Positions 43,905 to 53,365 of a DNA stretch of 64,000 nt are shown piece after piece. Within the stretch, counting starts at the first letter, position 1; every line of letters starts with the position of its first letter. Position numbers and translations under genes: made by a program. A model generated the notes under the pieces. That model worked only from the letters and a program-made list of their open reading frames with translations, was not told the origin of the DNA and made no database searches. Source of the stretch: Neobacillus novalis NBRC 102450 (lineage in GTDB: Bacteria; Bacillota; Bacilli; Bacillales; Cytobacillaceae); NCBI RefSeq assembly GCF_001591805.1, contig NZ_BCVP01000009.1, forward strand, positions 310,001 through 374,000, read 5' to 3'.

Positions 43905-44714
43905 GTGAAAAAAATGGTTTCTGTCCTCATGCCACTGCTTTTCATGCTTACTTTTATTCCGCCCGCTTTCGCTGAAAAAGCACCAGCGAAAAAAAGCTCA
44001 GTAAAATATCAGGTGCCATCCTCTGTTCGGAACATTTCGAAGGAGAATACTTATCCGAATTCGACACAGGACTTACCATTATTGCAGCCAAGCGATCTAA
44101 CCAAGAAGTTAATTAACTCTTCGAAGGTCAAAATTGAAAACCCAGATTTAATTCGGATGCTGAATGAGTCAAGTATTAACAGCACCCCGTTTGCCATTGG
44201 CTATCGGGCGATTGTTTACTTAGGCCAATGGCCGTTGAATTACGAGTCCGCTGAGACATCACCGAACTGGGAGTTCCAAAAAATTAATACGAATTACTTT
44301 GATAACCGTGGTGGTAAGTTACCTTATCAAATTAAGTATGTTCAGGAGTCGCAAAAAGTTATTAGAGGCGGTCTGACAGCGAAAATCCCTAATGCGGAAG
44401 ATGTCAAAAAGATGATGCTTCTAAAATCAATGGAAAAGACCCGGCTTCCGCTTTCTTTTGAAACGATTATCGGTTCAGGCACGAAGAACGACCATATTTA
44501 TAACATCCCGGCAAATCGCTTAGGCTACTTGTATGCCTATGCACCTGGTGTAAACGAAAAAGGGAAAGTGACTTACGGTGAAGTTTATTTAATGCTAAAA
44601 GGCAATAAAAAATTGATCGTAATCAAGAACGTGACATCACAGGGAATCGGCGCCTGGATTCCAGTTCAGGATTTTGTTTCCTTTGGTTTTCTTGCTTCAG
44701 AGCGGCCACGGTAA
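43905..44714 (+). CDS. yfkD: YfkD-like secreted protein
   Basis: 269 residues from a GTG start behind AAAGGAG. A signal peptide (MVSVLMPLLFMLTFIPPAFA) is followed by a Lys/Ser-rich linker and a globular region (GYRAIVYLGQWPLNYESAET, IIGSGTKNDHIYNIPANRLG). It matches B. subtilis YfkD in position, next to chaA/yfkE and yfkF. Its function is unknown; export to the cell surface is expected. Confidence 0.75.
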   Translation: MKKMVSVLMPLLFMLTFIPPAFAEKAPAKKSSVKYQVPSSVRNISKENTYPNSTQDLPLLQPSDLTKKLINSSKVKIENPDLIRMLNESSINSTPFAIGYRAIVYLGQWPLNYESAETSPNWEFQKINTNYFDNRGGKLPYQIKYVQESQKVIRGGLTAKIPNAEDVKKMMLLKSMEKTRLPLSFETIIGSGTKNDHIYNIPANRLGYLYAYAPGVNEKGKVTYGEVYLMLKGNKKLIVIKNVTSQGIGAWIPVQDFVSFGFLASERPR

Positions 44715-44778
44715 ATTTTTGAAAAAGATAGAAGAGCGTCTTCATTGGTGCTAGCACCGGAAATTTATTGTTACGTTA

Positions 44779-44803
44779 GGACTCCTCATGCAGGGGTCTT
44801 TTA
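44779..44803 (+). terminator. Terminator of yfkD
   Basis: Stem GACTCCT/AGGGGTC followed by TTTT. Confidence 0.65.
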
Positions 44804-44877
44804 TTCATATGGAAAAATAAATTTGTCACAGTTCCATTATTTCGGTAGGATGATAAAGACAGTGAAAGGAGAGAAAT

Positions 44878-45081
44878 TTGTTGGGTATCCCGATTAATGA
44901 TAAAAATTCACAAGTAGACTTTTTAAAACAACGCTTAAATATGTTCATCGATGTGCTTGATGCCATTGATCCTGAAGATACGGATCTTGAGGATATTGAC
45001 CGCTTAATTTCCATGCTTGATGATATGGAATCAAAATGCAGAGAATTTAATAATCGTGACGTGAGTGAGTCTGTTAAATAG
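44878..45081 (+). CDS. SE1561-family small protein
   Basis: 67 residues from tandem TTG codons behind GAAAGGAGAG. The acidic helical sequence DFLKQRLNMFIDVLDAIDPE followed by DTDLEDIDRLISMLDDME matches a widespread short Bacillales protein annotated as SE1561 family. No membrane segment or metal motif is seen and the role is unknown. Confidence 0.65.
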   Translation: MLGIPINDKNSQVDFLKQRLNMFIDVLDAIDPEDTDLEDIDRLISMLDDMESKCREFNNRDVSESVK

Positions 45082-45243
45082 CAGGCTCTTTTTTATGGTC
45101 TGGAAATCCCCTTTTTATTCCATGTATTCGTTTTCAAGCAAATCCTTTAATTCTAGCGGCTGTAGGAGTATAATGTAACCGTGTAAAATGTTGTAAAATT
45201 AAAATAGATTAATTAGAGGAACAAAGGGAAAGGGGTACTCGAA

Positions 45244-46788
45244 TTGAATATCGCGAAATTTCAAGAAAGCATGTACAAGCTTGTTGTTGAAACTTCTACC
45301 AAACTTCCAAAGGATGTCCGCCGGGCAGTTTTGGCTGCCAAGCAAAAGGAAAATGCCGGCACTAGTGCTGCGATGAGCCTTGATACGATCACAAACAATA
45401 TCAAAATGGCGGATGACAAAGTGTCTCCAATCTGCCAGGATACTGGCTTACCTACTTTTAAAATAAAAACGCCGGTTGGTGTAAACCAATTAGAATTAAA
45501 AGAAGCCATTCGCAATGCAATCGTGCTTGCCACGAAAGAGGGGAAATTGCGTCCAAATTCAGTTAATTCGTTAACAGGAGAAAACAGCGGTGATAACCTT
45601 GGTGCAGGGGTCCCGGTTATTAAATTTGATCAATGGGAAAAAGACTACATTGATGTCCGCTTGATTTTAAAAGGCGGCGGTTGTGAGAATAAAAATATTC
45701 AATACAGCCTGCCATGCGAGTTAGAAGGGCTAGGACGTGCCGGCCGCGACCTTGATGGCATTCGCAAATGTGTCATGCACTCCGTTTATCAAGCACAAGG
45801 ACAAGGTTGCAGCGCCGGCTTTATCGGTGTCGGAATCGGCGGCGACCGCTCATCCGGCTACGATTTAGCGAAAGAACAGTTATTCCGGTCCGTTGAAGAT
45901 GTGAATCCAAATGAGGATCTTCGCCGGTTGGAAGAGTATGTAATGGAAAATGCAAATAAATTAGGAATCGGCACGATGGGCTTTGGCGGTGAAGCAACAT
46001 TGCTTGGCTGTAAAGTCGGAGTCATGAACCGTATTCCGGCCAGCTTCTATGTTTCTGTTGCGTACAACTGCTGGGCATTCCGCCGTTTAGGTGTAAGCGT
46101 TGACGCTGCTAGTGGAGAAATCAATGAATGGATGTACCAAGATGGTGAGTTTATTGATTTTGCTGCTGATGAGGCTGAAAAAGAAACGGCTGCTTCAAGG
46201 TCTGAAGACGTAATTACATTAGAGGCACCAATTACGGAAGAGAAAATTCGTTCGTTGAAGGTCGGAGATGTCGTTCAAATCAACGGCTTAATGTATACTG
46301 GCCGTGACGCGATTCATAAATACTTAAGCGATCATGATGCACCTGTCGATTTAAATGGGCAGGTAATCTATCACTGCGGCCCGGTGATGTTAAAGGACGA
46401 GGCAGGAGAGTGGCATGTTAAAGCTGCCGGTCCAACGACAAGTATTCGCGAAGAGCCTTACCAAGGTGACATCATGAAGAAATTCGGTATCCGCGCTGTG
46501 ATTGGTAAAGGCGGCATGGGACCTAAGACGTTGGCAGCATTGGAGGAGCATGGCGGCGTTTATCTTAACGCGATCGGTGGGGCAGCTCAATATTACGCGG
46601 ACTGCATTAAAGGGGTCGAAGGCGTTGATTTAATGCAATTCGGTATCCCAGAAGCAATGTGGCATCTTCGTGTCGAGGGCTTCACAGCTGTGGTGACAAT
46701 GGACTCACATGGCAATAGCCTGCACGCAGACGTAGACAAATCTTCGTTGGAAAAATTAGCGCAGTTTAAGGAACCGGTTTTTAAATAG
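45244..46788 (+). CDS. fumA: Class I (iron-sulphur) fumarate hydratase
   Basis: 514 residues with the alpha and beta domains of class I fumarases fused. Cluster-ligand cysteines are in SPICQDTGLP, GGGCENKN and GQGCSAGFIG. The beta part has IRSLKVGDVVQINGLMYTGR and GMGPKTLAALEEHGGVYLNA. It interconverts fumarate and malate and is oxygen-sensitive. B. subtilis has only class II FumC, so this is an added or alternative enzyme. The TTG start follows AAAGGGG. A terminator follows the gene. Confidence 0.92.
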   Translation: MNIAKFQESMYKLVVETSTKLPKDVRRAVLAAKQKENAGTSAAMSLDTITNNIKMADDKVSPICQDTGLPTFKIKTPVGVNQLELKEAIRNAIVLATKEGKLRPNSVNSLTGENSGDNLGAGVPVIKFDQWEKDYIDVRLILKGGGCENKNIQYSLPCELEGLGRAGRDLDGIRKCVMHSVYQAQGQGCSAGFIGVGIGGDRSSGYDLAKEQLFRSVEDVNPNEDLRRLEEYVMENANKLGIGTMGFGGEATLLGCKVGVMNRIPASFYVSVAYNCWAFRRLGVSVDAASGEINEWMYQDGEFIDFAADEAEKETAASRSEDVITLEAPITEEKIRSLKVGDVVQINGLMYTGRDAIHKYLSDHDAPVDLNGQVIYHCGPVMLKDEAGEWHVKAAGPTTSIREEPYQGDIMKKFGIRAVIGKGGMGPKTLAALEEHGGVYLNAIGGAAQYYADCIKGVEGVDLMQFGIPEAMWHLRVEGFTAVVTMDSHGNSLHADVDKSSLEKLAQFKEPVFK

Positions 46789-46794
46789 GATGAT

Positions 46795-46832
46795 TAAGGG
46801 TAGGCGTGAGATAATGGCGTCTGCCCTTTTTA
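46795..46832 (+). terminator. Terminator of fumA
   Basis: Stem AAGGGTAGGCG/CGTCTGCCCTT (imperfect) followed by TTTTTAT. Confidence 0.75.
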
Positions 46833-46907
46833 TATGCCTAAAGGTTAAGAGGAAATGAAGTAGCTTCAGGTAATAACCAGTAAATGTGAGGAAAGTTTCG
46901 GAAAAAG

Positions 46908-47256
46908 TGTAGTTATTTTGAGAGTGGTAGTGGATTTTCCAATTAGTATCCAGTAAATGTTGAAATAGTCGAAAAAGGTGTAGTTAATTGCCGGGGATAT
47001 GTAGTAATTGGCTAAAAAGATGTAGTTATTCCCAGAGTGGTGATGGATTTTCCAATTAGTATCCAGTAAATGTTGAAATAGTCGAAAAAGGTGTAGTTAA
47101 TTGCCGGAGATATGTAGTAATTGGCTAGAAAGATGTAGTTATTCCCTGAGTGGTAGTGGATTTTCAATTGTTATCCAGTAAATGTTGAAATAGTCGAAAA
47201 AGGTGTAGTTAATTGCAGGAGATATGTAGTAATTATTCAAAAATAGGTAGTTAACT
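46908..47256. repeat. Tandem 113-bp superrepeat containing a 21-bp-period array
   Basis: Three near-identical units start with GAGTGG at 46922, 47035 and 47148, exactly 113 bp apart. Inside each, TGTAGT cores lie 21 bp apart (46979/47000/47021, 47092/47113/47134, 47204-47205/47225/47246), preceded by TGTTGAAATAG one more period upstream. A lone TGTAGT at 46908 marks a degenerate earlier copy. No credible gene is present. Confidence 0.85.
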
Positions 47257-47386
47257 AAAAATATTTAGGGAATTTCACTCCAATTTAGAAAAAGACATAA
47301 TATTGTCAAAATATTTTTGTAAAAGGAGTAGGATTATTATGATTTTTATTGAAATAATACTTAAAAATACAGAGGAGGAATGAATT

Positions 47387-48352
47387 TTGCTTGAAATGGA
47401 ACTTACTCCCCCCACTTTGTTACTACAGGCTGAGGCCTTAGAAAGAAGGATAACAGAAACTCATCGGAGTATGCGGGATATTAAATTAAAAATACGAATT
47501 TTAAGATCGGGATATAACGGAGAAAAAACTTTAAAATATTATCTGGAACAAATCCCTGAACACAAATATCATATTTTTCACGGACTTCGCCTCCCCACAG
47601 GGAATGCCTTCTTTCAAATAGATGCCCTTCTTCTTTCCCGAAAAATAATTCTTATTTTGGATGCTAAAAATCATTCAGGAATTTTACGATTCGAAAAAAA
47701 TCAATTGATTCATGAGTATGCAGGCAATAGAGAAATTTATGAAAATCCGGTAGCGCAAGTAAACAGACATAAAATTCAACTCAGAAATTTATTTGAAAAA
47801 AATAATATCCCCTTTATACCTATAGAAAATCTAGTCACAGTTTGCAAACCCTCTACAGAAATAATTATTAGCACGGGCTACAAAGAAGCCGACCAAAAAG
47901 TCATTAAAGCATTTGATTTGTTAAATAGAATCGAAGAACTAGAGGAAAGATATAGTGAAAAAAAGATAAGTCAAAAAAGCGTTACCAAAGTAATAAACCT
48001 TTTATTATCACAGCATACTCCTCAAAGAATTGATATTTTAAAAATGTTTCAAATTGCAAAAGAAGAAAAAATTACCGGAGTTCAATGTCCTAGATGTTTG
48101 TACATCCCTATGGATTATAAAAGAGCAAAATGGATTTGTCCAAAATGCTTTTTGTTCTCAACAGAAGCCTTTATAAATGGTATAAACGATTATTTCCTGC
48201 TGAATAAGCCTACCTTTAGCAATCGTGAAATACGGGAATTCCTTCACTTGCCGAATTCTAGAACGACCACTGCGTTTTTACATAAATTAAACTACCCCTA
48301 TTCAGGTTCCCAAAAAGGACGTATCTACCATCATCCAAATGCATTTCCTTAA
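47387..48352 (+). CDS. NERD-domain nuclease-related protein with zinc ribbon
   Basis: 321 residues. The NERD fold is visible as GYNGEKTLKYYLEQIPEHKY, then FFQIDALLLSRKIILILDAK with the catalytic-like Q-x-D and D-x-K. After a helical linker comes a zinc ribbon (CPRC...CPKC). The last 40 residues may form a small HTH (REIREFLHLPNSRTTTAFLH). NERD proteins are suspected nucleases of DNA processing or defence. The start is TTG behind GGAGGAATGAAT. The gene is AT-rich against its neighbours and lies beside a repeat array, which suggests insertion. Confidence 0.8.
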   Translation: MLEMELTPPTLLLQAEALERRITETHRSMRDIKLKIRILRSGYNGEKTLKYYLEQIPEHKYHIFHGLRLPTGNAFFQIDALLLSRKIILILDAKNHSGILRFEKNQLIHEYAGNREIYENPVAQVNRHKIQLRNLFEKNNIPFIPIENLVTVCKPSTEIIISTGYKEADQKVIKAFDLLNRIEELEERYSEKKISQKSVTKVINLLLSQHTPQRIDILKMFQIAKEEKITGVQCPRCLYIPMDYKRAKWICPKCFLFSTEAFINGINDYFLLNKPTFSNREIREFLHLPNSRTTTAFLHKLNYPYSGSQKGRIYHHPNAFP

Positions 48353-48417
48353 TATGCCAATAATGTTTTTCCCCCATAAAACAAACAATAGTAACAAATA
48401 AACTAGGGGGAACATGG

Positions 48418-49185
48418 ATGAAAATTTTTTTAGGCATCCTTAGTATGCTGCTTTTACTATTACCTAATGTTACATACGCATCAGTACCCAATAAACCGAT
48501 CCACTGGGGATTCAAAAAAGCGGTAAATGAACAGCCGGCAGATGCAGGTGCGCAGTATGATCAGCTTCTTGAAAAGTACGGAGCATTTTACAAAGGAGAT
48601 CCAAACTCAAAGACCCTATACCTTACCTTCGATAGCGGCTATGAAAATGGCTATACCCCAAAAATTCTCGAGGTCTTAAAAAAGGAAAAGGTGCCTGCCA
48701 CCTTTTTTGTGACGGGGCATTTTTTAAATTCACAACCGGAACTTGTAAAACAAATGGTAAAAGAGGGGCATATTATTGGCAACCACTCCTGGCATCATCC
48801 CGATTTCACAGCGGTGAGTGATGAAAGAGTCCGCGAAGAGCTCAATAGTGTGAAACTAAAAACAAAAGAATTAACGGGCCAAAAAAAAATGAAGTATTTA
48901 CGTCCGCCGCGTGGGGTTTTTAGCGAAAGAACGATGCAAATTGCAAAAGAAGAGGGCTTTACGCATGTATTCTGGTCACTCGCTTTCGTCGACTGGAATA
49001 TTAACCAGCAAAGAGGGTGGCAATACTCATACGACAATATTATGAGACAAATCCATCCTGGCTGCGTGTTGTTGCTTCACTCCGTCTCGAAAGACAACGC
49101 AGATGCACTTGAAAAAGCAATCCAAGATTTGAAAAAGAAAGGCTACAAATTCAAAAGCCTTAACGATTTAACAAAGAAGAAATAA
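48418..49185 (+). CDS. pdaA: Polysaccharide deacetylase PdaA (muramic delta-lactam synthesis)
   Basis: 255 residues with a signal peptide (LGILSMLLLLLPNVTYAS). The NodB domain has LTFDSGYENGYTP (motif 1, an Asp-Ser variant of the usual Asp-Asp), GNHSWHHPDF (motif 2 His) and RPPRGVF (motif 3). PdaA deacetylates N-acetylmuramic acid during spore-cortex formation, which is needed for germination. It matches B. subtilis YfjS. GGGGGAAC precedes the ATG. Sporulation-specific control is expected from the family, but no clear sigma-G box was identified. Confidence 0.9.
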   Translation: MKIFLGILSMLLLLLPNVTYASVPNKPIHWGFKKAVNEQPADAGAQYDQLLEKYGAFYKGDPNSKTLYLTFDSGYENGYTPKILEVLKKEKVPATFFVTGHFLNSQPELVKQMVKEGHIIGNHSWHHPDFTAVSDERVREELNSVKLKTKELTGQKKMKYLRPPRGVFSERTMQIAKEEGFTHVFWSLAFVDWNINQQRGWQYSYDNIMRQIHPGCVLLLHSVSKDNADALEKAIQDLKKKGYKFKSLNDLTKKK

Positions 49186-49231
49186 CACGCAAAAAGGCCG
49201 AATTCAACAGAAATTCGGCTTTTTTGCGTGT
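49185..49231 (+). terminator. Long terminator hairpin of pdaA
   Basis: ACACGCAAAAAGGCCGAATT pairs with AATTCGGCTTTTTTGCGTGT, overlapping the stop codon. Confidence 0.8.
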
Positions 49232-49448
49232 CGTTTACAGGCACTTACCAACACCCTCATAGTACTAATCAGAAAATCGATTCCTAACCATTTATATAAT
49301 AGATAGAATGAATTTATTTTAGAATACCATTTATTTATAATGAAATAGGAATCAATATTTGTACTGTAGTTAATGGTGAAAAACATGAAACAGTTATCCA
49401 AACAAACTTCTGCCATGGACACATGCAAATTTATAGGAGGAATACAAA

Positions 49449-50807
49449 ATGGTAGTTAACAGAAAGGCAATCCGATTGCTTTTGTTGGGCAGTCTTCTAG
49501 TACTCTCAGCCTGTTCGAATAATAATACGGCGGGTAAGAACAAAAAGGAAACATCAGTGGTAACCCAAAATATCAAGACAGACGAATTGAAAGCAAATAT
49601 CGGAAAAGATGACTGGGTAATTGTTGATACAAGAGCAAATGATGCGTTTAACGGCTGGGCATTAGATGGGGTTAAAAGGGGCGGTCATATTAAAGACGCC
49701 GTTGATTTTTCCGCTGACTGGCTAAAGGTAAAAGTGGATAAACAAGATGAAAAACTAACAGAAGTATTAAAAAGTAAAGGTATTACCACCGACAAAAACG
49801 TTGTTCTTTATGATGCAAACGGAAAAGATGCTCAAAACGTTGTTGAATACTTACAAGATAAAGGTTTCAAAAATATGTATAAATATGATGTGAAAGAATG
49901 GGCAGAAAACCAAGACTTGGCATTAGAAGCCTATCCTAATTACGAAATGCTTGTGCCATCATCTTGGGTCAATGATTTAATTAACAATAAAAATTACGGC
50001 AATCCTTATAAAATTTTTGAAGTCAGCTGGGGAGATGAAGCCAAGGATTATAAAAACGGCCATATTCCAGGTGCCGTCCATATTAATACGGATGAGGTAG
50101 AGGAAGGGCCAGTATGGAATCGTCTGAAAGACAAAGAGCTTGAAAAGTTCGCCTTAAGAAATGGAATCACAAAGGACACAACTGTTGTTCTATATGGCGC
50201 CGATTCCATGCCTGCTTTTCGTACAGCTGTTATTTTGAAATATATGGGTGTTACTGATGTTAGGGTGTTAAACGGAGGATTTACCTCCTGGAAAAATGGC
50301 AGTTACCAGGTGGAAAAAAAGGTGAATACTAAGAAATCAGTTACAGCATTTGGAACGGTCATTCCTGCTAATTCGGAATATATTATTGATTTGCCTGAAG
50401 CAAAAGCAATACAAGCTAATAAAAATAATGGAACACTTGTTGATATTAGAAGTTGGGAAGAATATACCGGAAAAATATCGGGTTATGATTATATAGAGGC
50501 CAAAGGGCGTCCTGCCGGGTCTGTTTGGGGACATGCAGGCTCTGATTCTAGTAAACTTGAAGATTTCAGAAATATCGATAATACAATGCGGAGCGGCTCA
50601 GAGATTTTGAGTATGTGGGAAAAAGACGGAATTAACATGGATAAAGAGCTGGCGTTCTATTGTGGAACGGGCTGGAGAGCTGCGGAAGTATTATTTTATG
50701 CCGACGTTTTAGGCGTAAATAATATCACACTATACGATGGCGGTTGGAATGAATGGAGTATGGACACGTCCAATCCTGTTGAAAAAGGTGAACCAAATAA
50801 GAAATAA
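49449..50807 (+). CDS. Lipoprotein with three rhodanese domains
   Basis: 452 residues. The lipobox LLVLSAC puts the lipidated Cys at residue 22. Three rhodanese-like domains follow, each with an IVDTR/FEVSW/LVDIR-type strand. The first two have LYDANGKDAQ and LYGADSMPAF where the active-site loop should be, so they lack the catalytic Cys. Only the third has FYCGTGWRAAE with Cys405. A surface sulphur-transfer role is likely, with two structural domains. GGAGGAATACAAA precedes the ATG. Confidence 0.87.
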   Translation: MVVNRKAIRLLLLGSLLVLSACSNNNTAGKNKKETSVVTQNIKTDELKANIGKDDWVIVDTRANDAFNGWALDGVKRGGHIKDAVDFSADWLKVKVDKQDEKLTEVLKSKGITTDKNVVLYDANGKDAQNVVEYLQDKGFKNMYKYDVKEWAENQDLALEAYPNYEMLVPSSWVNDLINNKNYGNPYKIFEVSWGDEAKDYKNGHIPGAVHINTDEVEEGPVWNRLKDKELEKFALRNGITKDTTVVLYGADSMPAFRTAVILKYMGVTDVRVLNGGFTSWKNGSYQVEKKVNTKKSVTAFGTVIPANSEYIIDLPEAKAIQANKNNGTLVDIRSWEEYTGKISGYDYIEAKGRPAGSVWGHAGSDSSKLEDFRNIDNTMRSGSEILSMWEKDGINMDKELAFYCGTGWRAAEVLFYADVLGVNNITLYDGGWNEWSMDTSNPVEKGEPNKK

Positions 50808-50877
50808 TGATATGTTTAAGGGAGAGACAATACGACGAATGGTATTGTCTTTTTCTTCTGAAAAAGGTGATGATTTA

Positions 50878-51306
50878 ATGATAAAAGCCATGAAAACATT
50901 TTTCTTATACCCATTGCTTACATTGCTGCAATTTTCGGGAATCATCTTAGCCATTGTCCTAGAAAATTTATCAGCTGAAAAAATGGGAGTTGCCCGCTAT
51001 TTAATTTTTAAAAAGCAACAGTTTGAATCGACTTATTTTACACCTCAATTAATCCTAATATATACCATTATTCTGGGTATAGGAGCAATAATTTGTACTC
51101 TGCTTCTCCTAACGAAAGGGAAAAGCAGGGGGAAAATTATTATGCTATTAGTCGCTGTAGCTGCCAATATTATTGGCATTATTTTTATTCAATTCAGCGC
51201 GGATTTAATGGCCTATCACTTCTTTATCATCGGAATGGTAATCGTAATTGTTGTTCAGTATGTTTGGATCATGAAATTCTTCAAACAAGAATCAAAATCT
51301 ACCTAA
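50878..51306 (+). CDS. Four-helix membrane protein, unknown
   Basis: 142 residues with four hydrophobic segments ([78 protein letters not shown]). ATG 50878 with AAAAAGGTG is preferred over upstream ATGs that overlap the rhodanese gene. It follows that gene by 70 bp, so the two may form an operon with the membrane protein as partner. No family is recognised. Confidence 0.65.
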   Translation: MIKAMKTFFLYPLLTLLQFSGIILAIVLENLSAEKMGVARYLIFKKQQFESTYFTPQLILIYTIILGIGAIICTLLLLTKGKSRGKIIMLLVAVAANIIGIIFIQFSADLMAYHFFIIGMVIVIVVQYVWIMKFFKQESKST

Positions 51307-51335
51307 ATCGAATTTCGTCTGGAATTCGGTTTTTC
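51306..51335 (+). terminator. Terminator after the four-helix membrane protein
   Basis: CGAATT/AATTCG stem with an 8-nt loop, followed by GTTTTTC. Confidence 0.6.
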
Positions 51336-51409
51336 TTTGTGATACATGCTATAATACGGGGAAAATAAAATTGGAACTCAAGCTTTATCCAAAAATTTGG
51401 AGTGAAAAA

Positions 51410-52792
51410 ATGAAAACAGAACAAGGAATCAAAATCCAACTAAATCAAACATTCCCACTAACGATAAAAAGGCTTGGCATTAACGGTGAAGGTGTCGGCT
51501 ATTTTAAAAAACAAGTTGTCTTTGTTCCAGGTGCCCTCCCTGGTGAAGAGGTGGTCGTCGAGGCAACAAAAATAAACCCTAAATTTGCTGAAGCGAAAAT
51601 CAAAAAGATTCGGATTAAATCCCCGCACCGAGTGCAGCCGCTGTGCCCGGTTTATGATCAATGCGGCGGCTGCCAGCTTCAGCATTTGCATTATGACCAG
51701 CAGCTTAAAGAAAAACGTGACATTATCCTTCAATCTCTAGAACGCCATACGAAGCTGGCAATCGACAAGCTTGATATCCGTGAAACGATTGGCATGGAGG
51801 ATCCATGGGGCTACCGTAATAAAAGCAGTTTCCAAGTTGGACAAAAAGACGGAAAAGTGCTGGCAGGTCTATATGGCCTTAATTCGCATCAACTCATTGA
51901 CATCGACCAATGTGCGGTACAGCATTCGCAAACCAATGAAGCGACATCAAAAGTAAAACAAATTTTAGAAGAATTAAGAATCCCTATTTATAATGAAAAG
52001 TCACGAAAGGGAATCATCCGAACGATTGTTACCCGTGTCGGGGTGCAAACAGGCGAACTTCAAATTGTGCTAATTACATCACAAAATGAGATCCCCAAAA
52101 TGGAGATCATCATTGAAGAAATCCAAAAACGGCTGCCAAATGTGAAATCCGTTGTCCAAAATATTAATGGCCAAAAAACATCGCTTATTTTTGGCGAGGA
52201 AACAGTTCCGCTCGCTGGCGAAGAATTTATTCAAGAAACATTGGGTGACCTGCAATTCGAGCTATCCGCCAGAACCTTTTTTCAGTTAAATCCTGTTCAA
52301 ACGATCAAGCTTTATAACGAAGTGAAAAAAGCGGCGGCCCTAACTGGCAACGAAAAAGTGGTCGATGCTTACTGTGGAGTCGGAACCATTGGGTTATGGC
52401 TCGCCAATCAAGCAGCAGAAATCCGCGGTATGGACGTAATCCCTGAATCAATTGAGGATGCCAAGAAAAATGCGAAGCGCCACGGATTTACCAATACTAA
52501 ATATGTACCTGGAAAGGCAGAGGAGATCCTGCCAAAATGGGTCAAAAAGGGCTGGAAACCAGATGTTGTAGTTGTCGACCCACCAAGGACGGGCCTCGAC
52601 GGTCAACTACTTCAAACCATCCTGCAAGTAAAACCAGAGAAACTCATCTATGTCTCATGCAACCCGTCGACTTTGGCAAAAGACATTCAAACCTTAAGTT
52701 CGAAATATGAGGTTAAGTATATCCAGCCGGTGGATATGTTTCCGCAGACGGCGCATGTGGAGTGCTGTGCGTTGATAAAATTAATAAAATAA
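51410..52792 (+). CDS. RumA/RlmD-family 23S rRNA (uracil-5-) methyltransferase (YfjO-like)
   Basis: 460 residues. An N-terminal TRAM domain ([20 protein letters not shown]) leads to an iron-sulphur motif [15 protein letters not shown]. The methyltransferase domain has the SAM loop [16 protein letters not shown], catalytic-site DPPRTGLDG and nucleophile Cys in [12 protein letters not shown]. It should methylate U747 and/or U1939-type positions of 23S rRNA. Synteny with pdaA/yfjS points to YfjO rather than RlmCD/YefA. ATG 51410 with GGAGTG is preferred over TTG 51371. Confidence 0.9.
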   Translation: MKTEQGIKIQLNQTFPLTIKRLGINGEGVGYFKKQVVFVPGALPGEEVVVEATKINPKFAEAKIKKIRIKSPHRVQPLCPVYDQCGGCQLQHLHYDQQLKEKRDIILQSLERHTKLAIDKLDIRETIGMEDPWGYRNKSSFQVGQKDGKVLAGLYGLNSHQLIDIDQCAVQHSQTNEATSKVKQILEELRIPIYNEKSRKGIIRTIVTRVGVQTGELQIVLITSQNEIPKMEIIIEEIQKRLPNVKSVVQNINGQKTSLIFGEETVPLAGEEFIQETLGDLQFELSARTFFQLNPVQTIKLYNEVKKAAALTGNEKVVDAYCGVGTIGLWLANQAAEIRGMDVIPESIEDAKKNAKRHGFTNTKYVPGKAEEILPKWVKKGWKPDVVVVDPPRTGLDGQLLQTILQVKPEKLIYVSCNPSTLAKDIQTLSSKYEVKYIQPVDMFPQTAHVECCALIKLIK

Positions 52793-52794
52793 TT

Positions 52795-52850
52795 AGCAGA
52801 TGGGTCCAAGAATCTGTAAAAGATTCTCGGACATCCATCTGCTTTTCTTT
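52795..52850 (+). terminator. Long terminator hairpin of the methyltransferase gene
   Basis: AGCAGATGG...CCATCTGCT outer stem and AGAATCT/AGATTCT inner stem, followed by TTTTC. Confidence 0.8.
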
Positions 52851-52927
52851 CAATTCTCTCAATTCTTTCAATTCTTTCAATCCTTTCAATTCTTTCAATC
52901 CTTTCAATTCTTTCAATTCTTTCAATT
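52848..52927. repeat. 9-bp microsatellite (TTTCAATTC)n
   Basis: Eight full 9-bp units from 52848 (TTTCAATTC with C/T variants) plus a partial ninth. It follows the methyltransferase terminator. The reading frames through it encode only RIE or KEL-type repeats and have no ribosome site. Confidence 0.9.
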
Positions 52928-53004
52928 AAGCGGTTCAACATATCTGGTGTTAGTTCTTGGAAATTTGCGAATCCGTCGGCCTGTTGTTTTAGCTAAATGA
53001 TTGC

Positions 53005-53365
53005 TATGTCATCTTCTTTTGTTTCAAGAGAGGACTTCAACAAATCGATTTTAGTAGTGATATTATTCGTATCAAGTTAGCCTCTCTTATCAAATGATCA
53101 CTACATGCTTTAATACCATGTTTATTGTAATTTCCACAAATATATCCTCGACAATTCTTTTAAAAAAGCATACCACGGCCACAATCTGTGCGGTAAGAAT
53201 TATTTGTAAATAGATGATTTTCTACCTGGGGAAGAGTTTGTTTTCTACTAATCATTGTTGCTGTACAGCTTCAAAATCCCTTTTAGAAATAATCGCCTCA
53301 TGGGTATTGCAGACAACGATTAATTTTATCAGAACCAACTTGATCCCTACTTTTATTAGTAACGC
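53005..53365 (-). pseudogene. Decayed large serine recombinase fragment
   Basis: On the minus strand, in shifting frames, it encodes NTHEAIISKRDFEAVQQQ (recombinase domain), then LFTNNSYRTDCGRGMLF and GYICGNYNKHGIKACSDH with IREANL (zinc ribbon with two Cys pairs). This is the C-terminal half of a phage-type or spore-type large serine recombinase. A stop follows VQQQ and a one-base deletion follows GMLF, so it is dead. It marks an old mobile element at the left edge of the protease/fibre island. Confidence 0.7.

Noticed and set aside
11720..47256. CRISPR arrays at the 21-bp, 52-bp and 113-bp repeat regions
   Set aside because: Repeats are too short or too degenerate, spacers are 9-13 nt or themselves repeated, and no cas genes are present.
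52687..52941. Minus-strand ORFs with RIE or KEL repeats
   Set aside because: They are translations of the 9-bp microsatellite and have no ribosome site.
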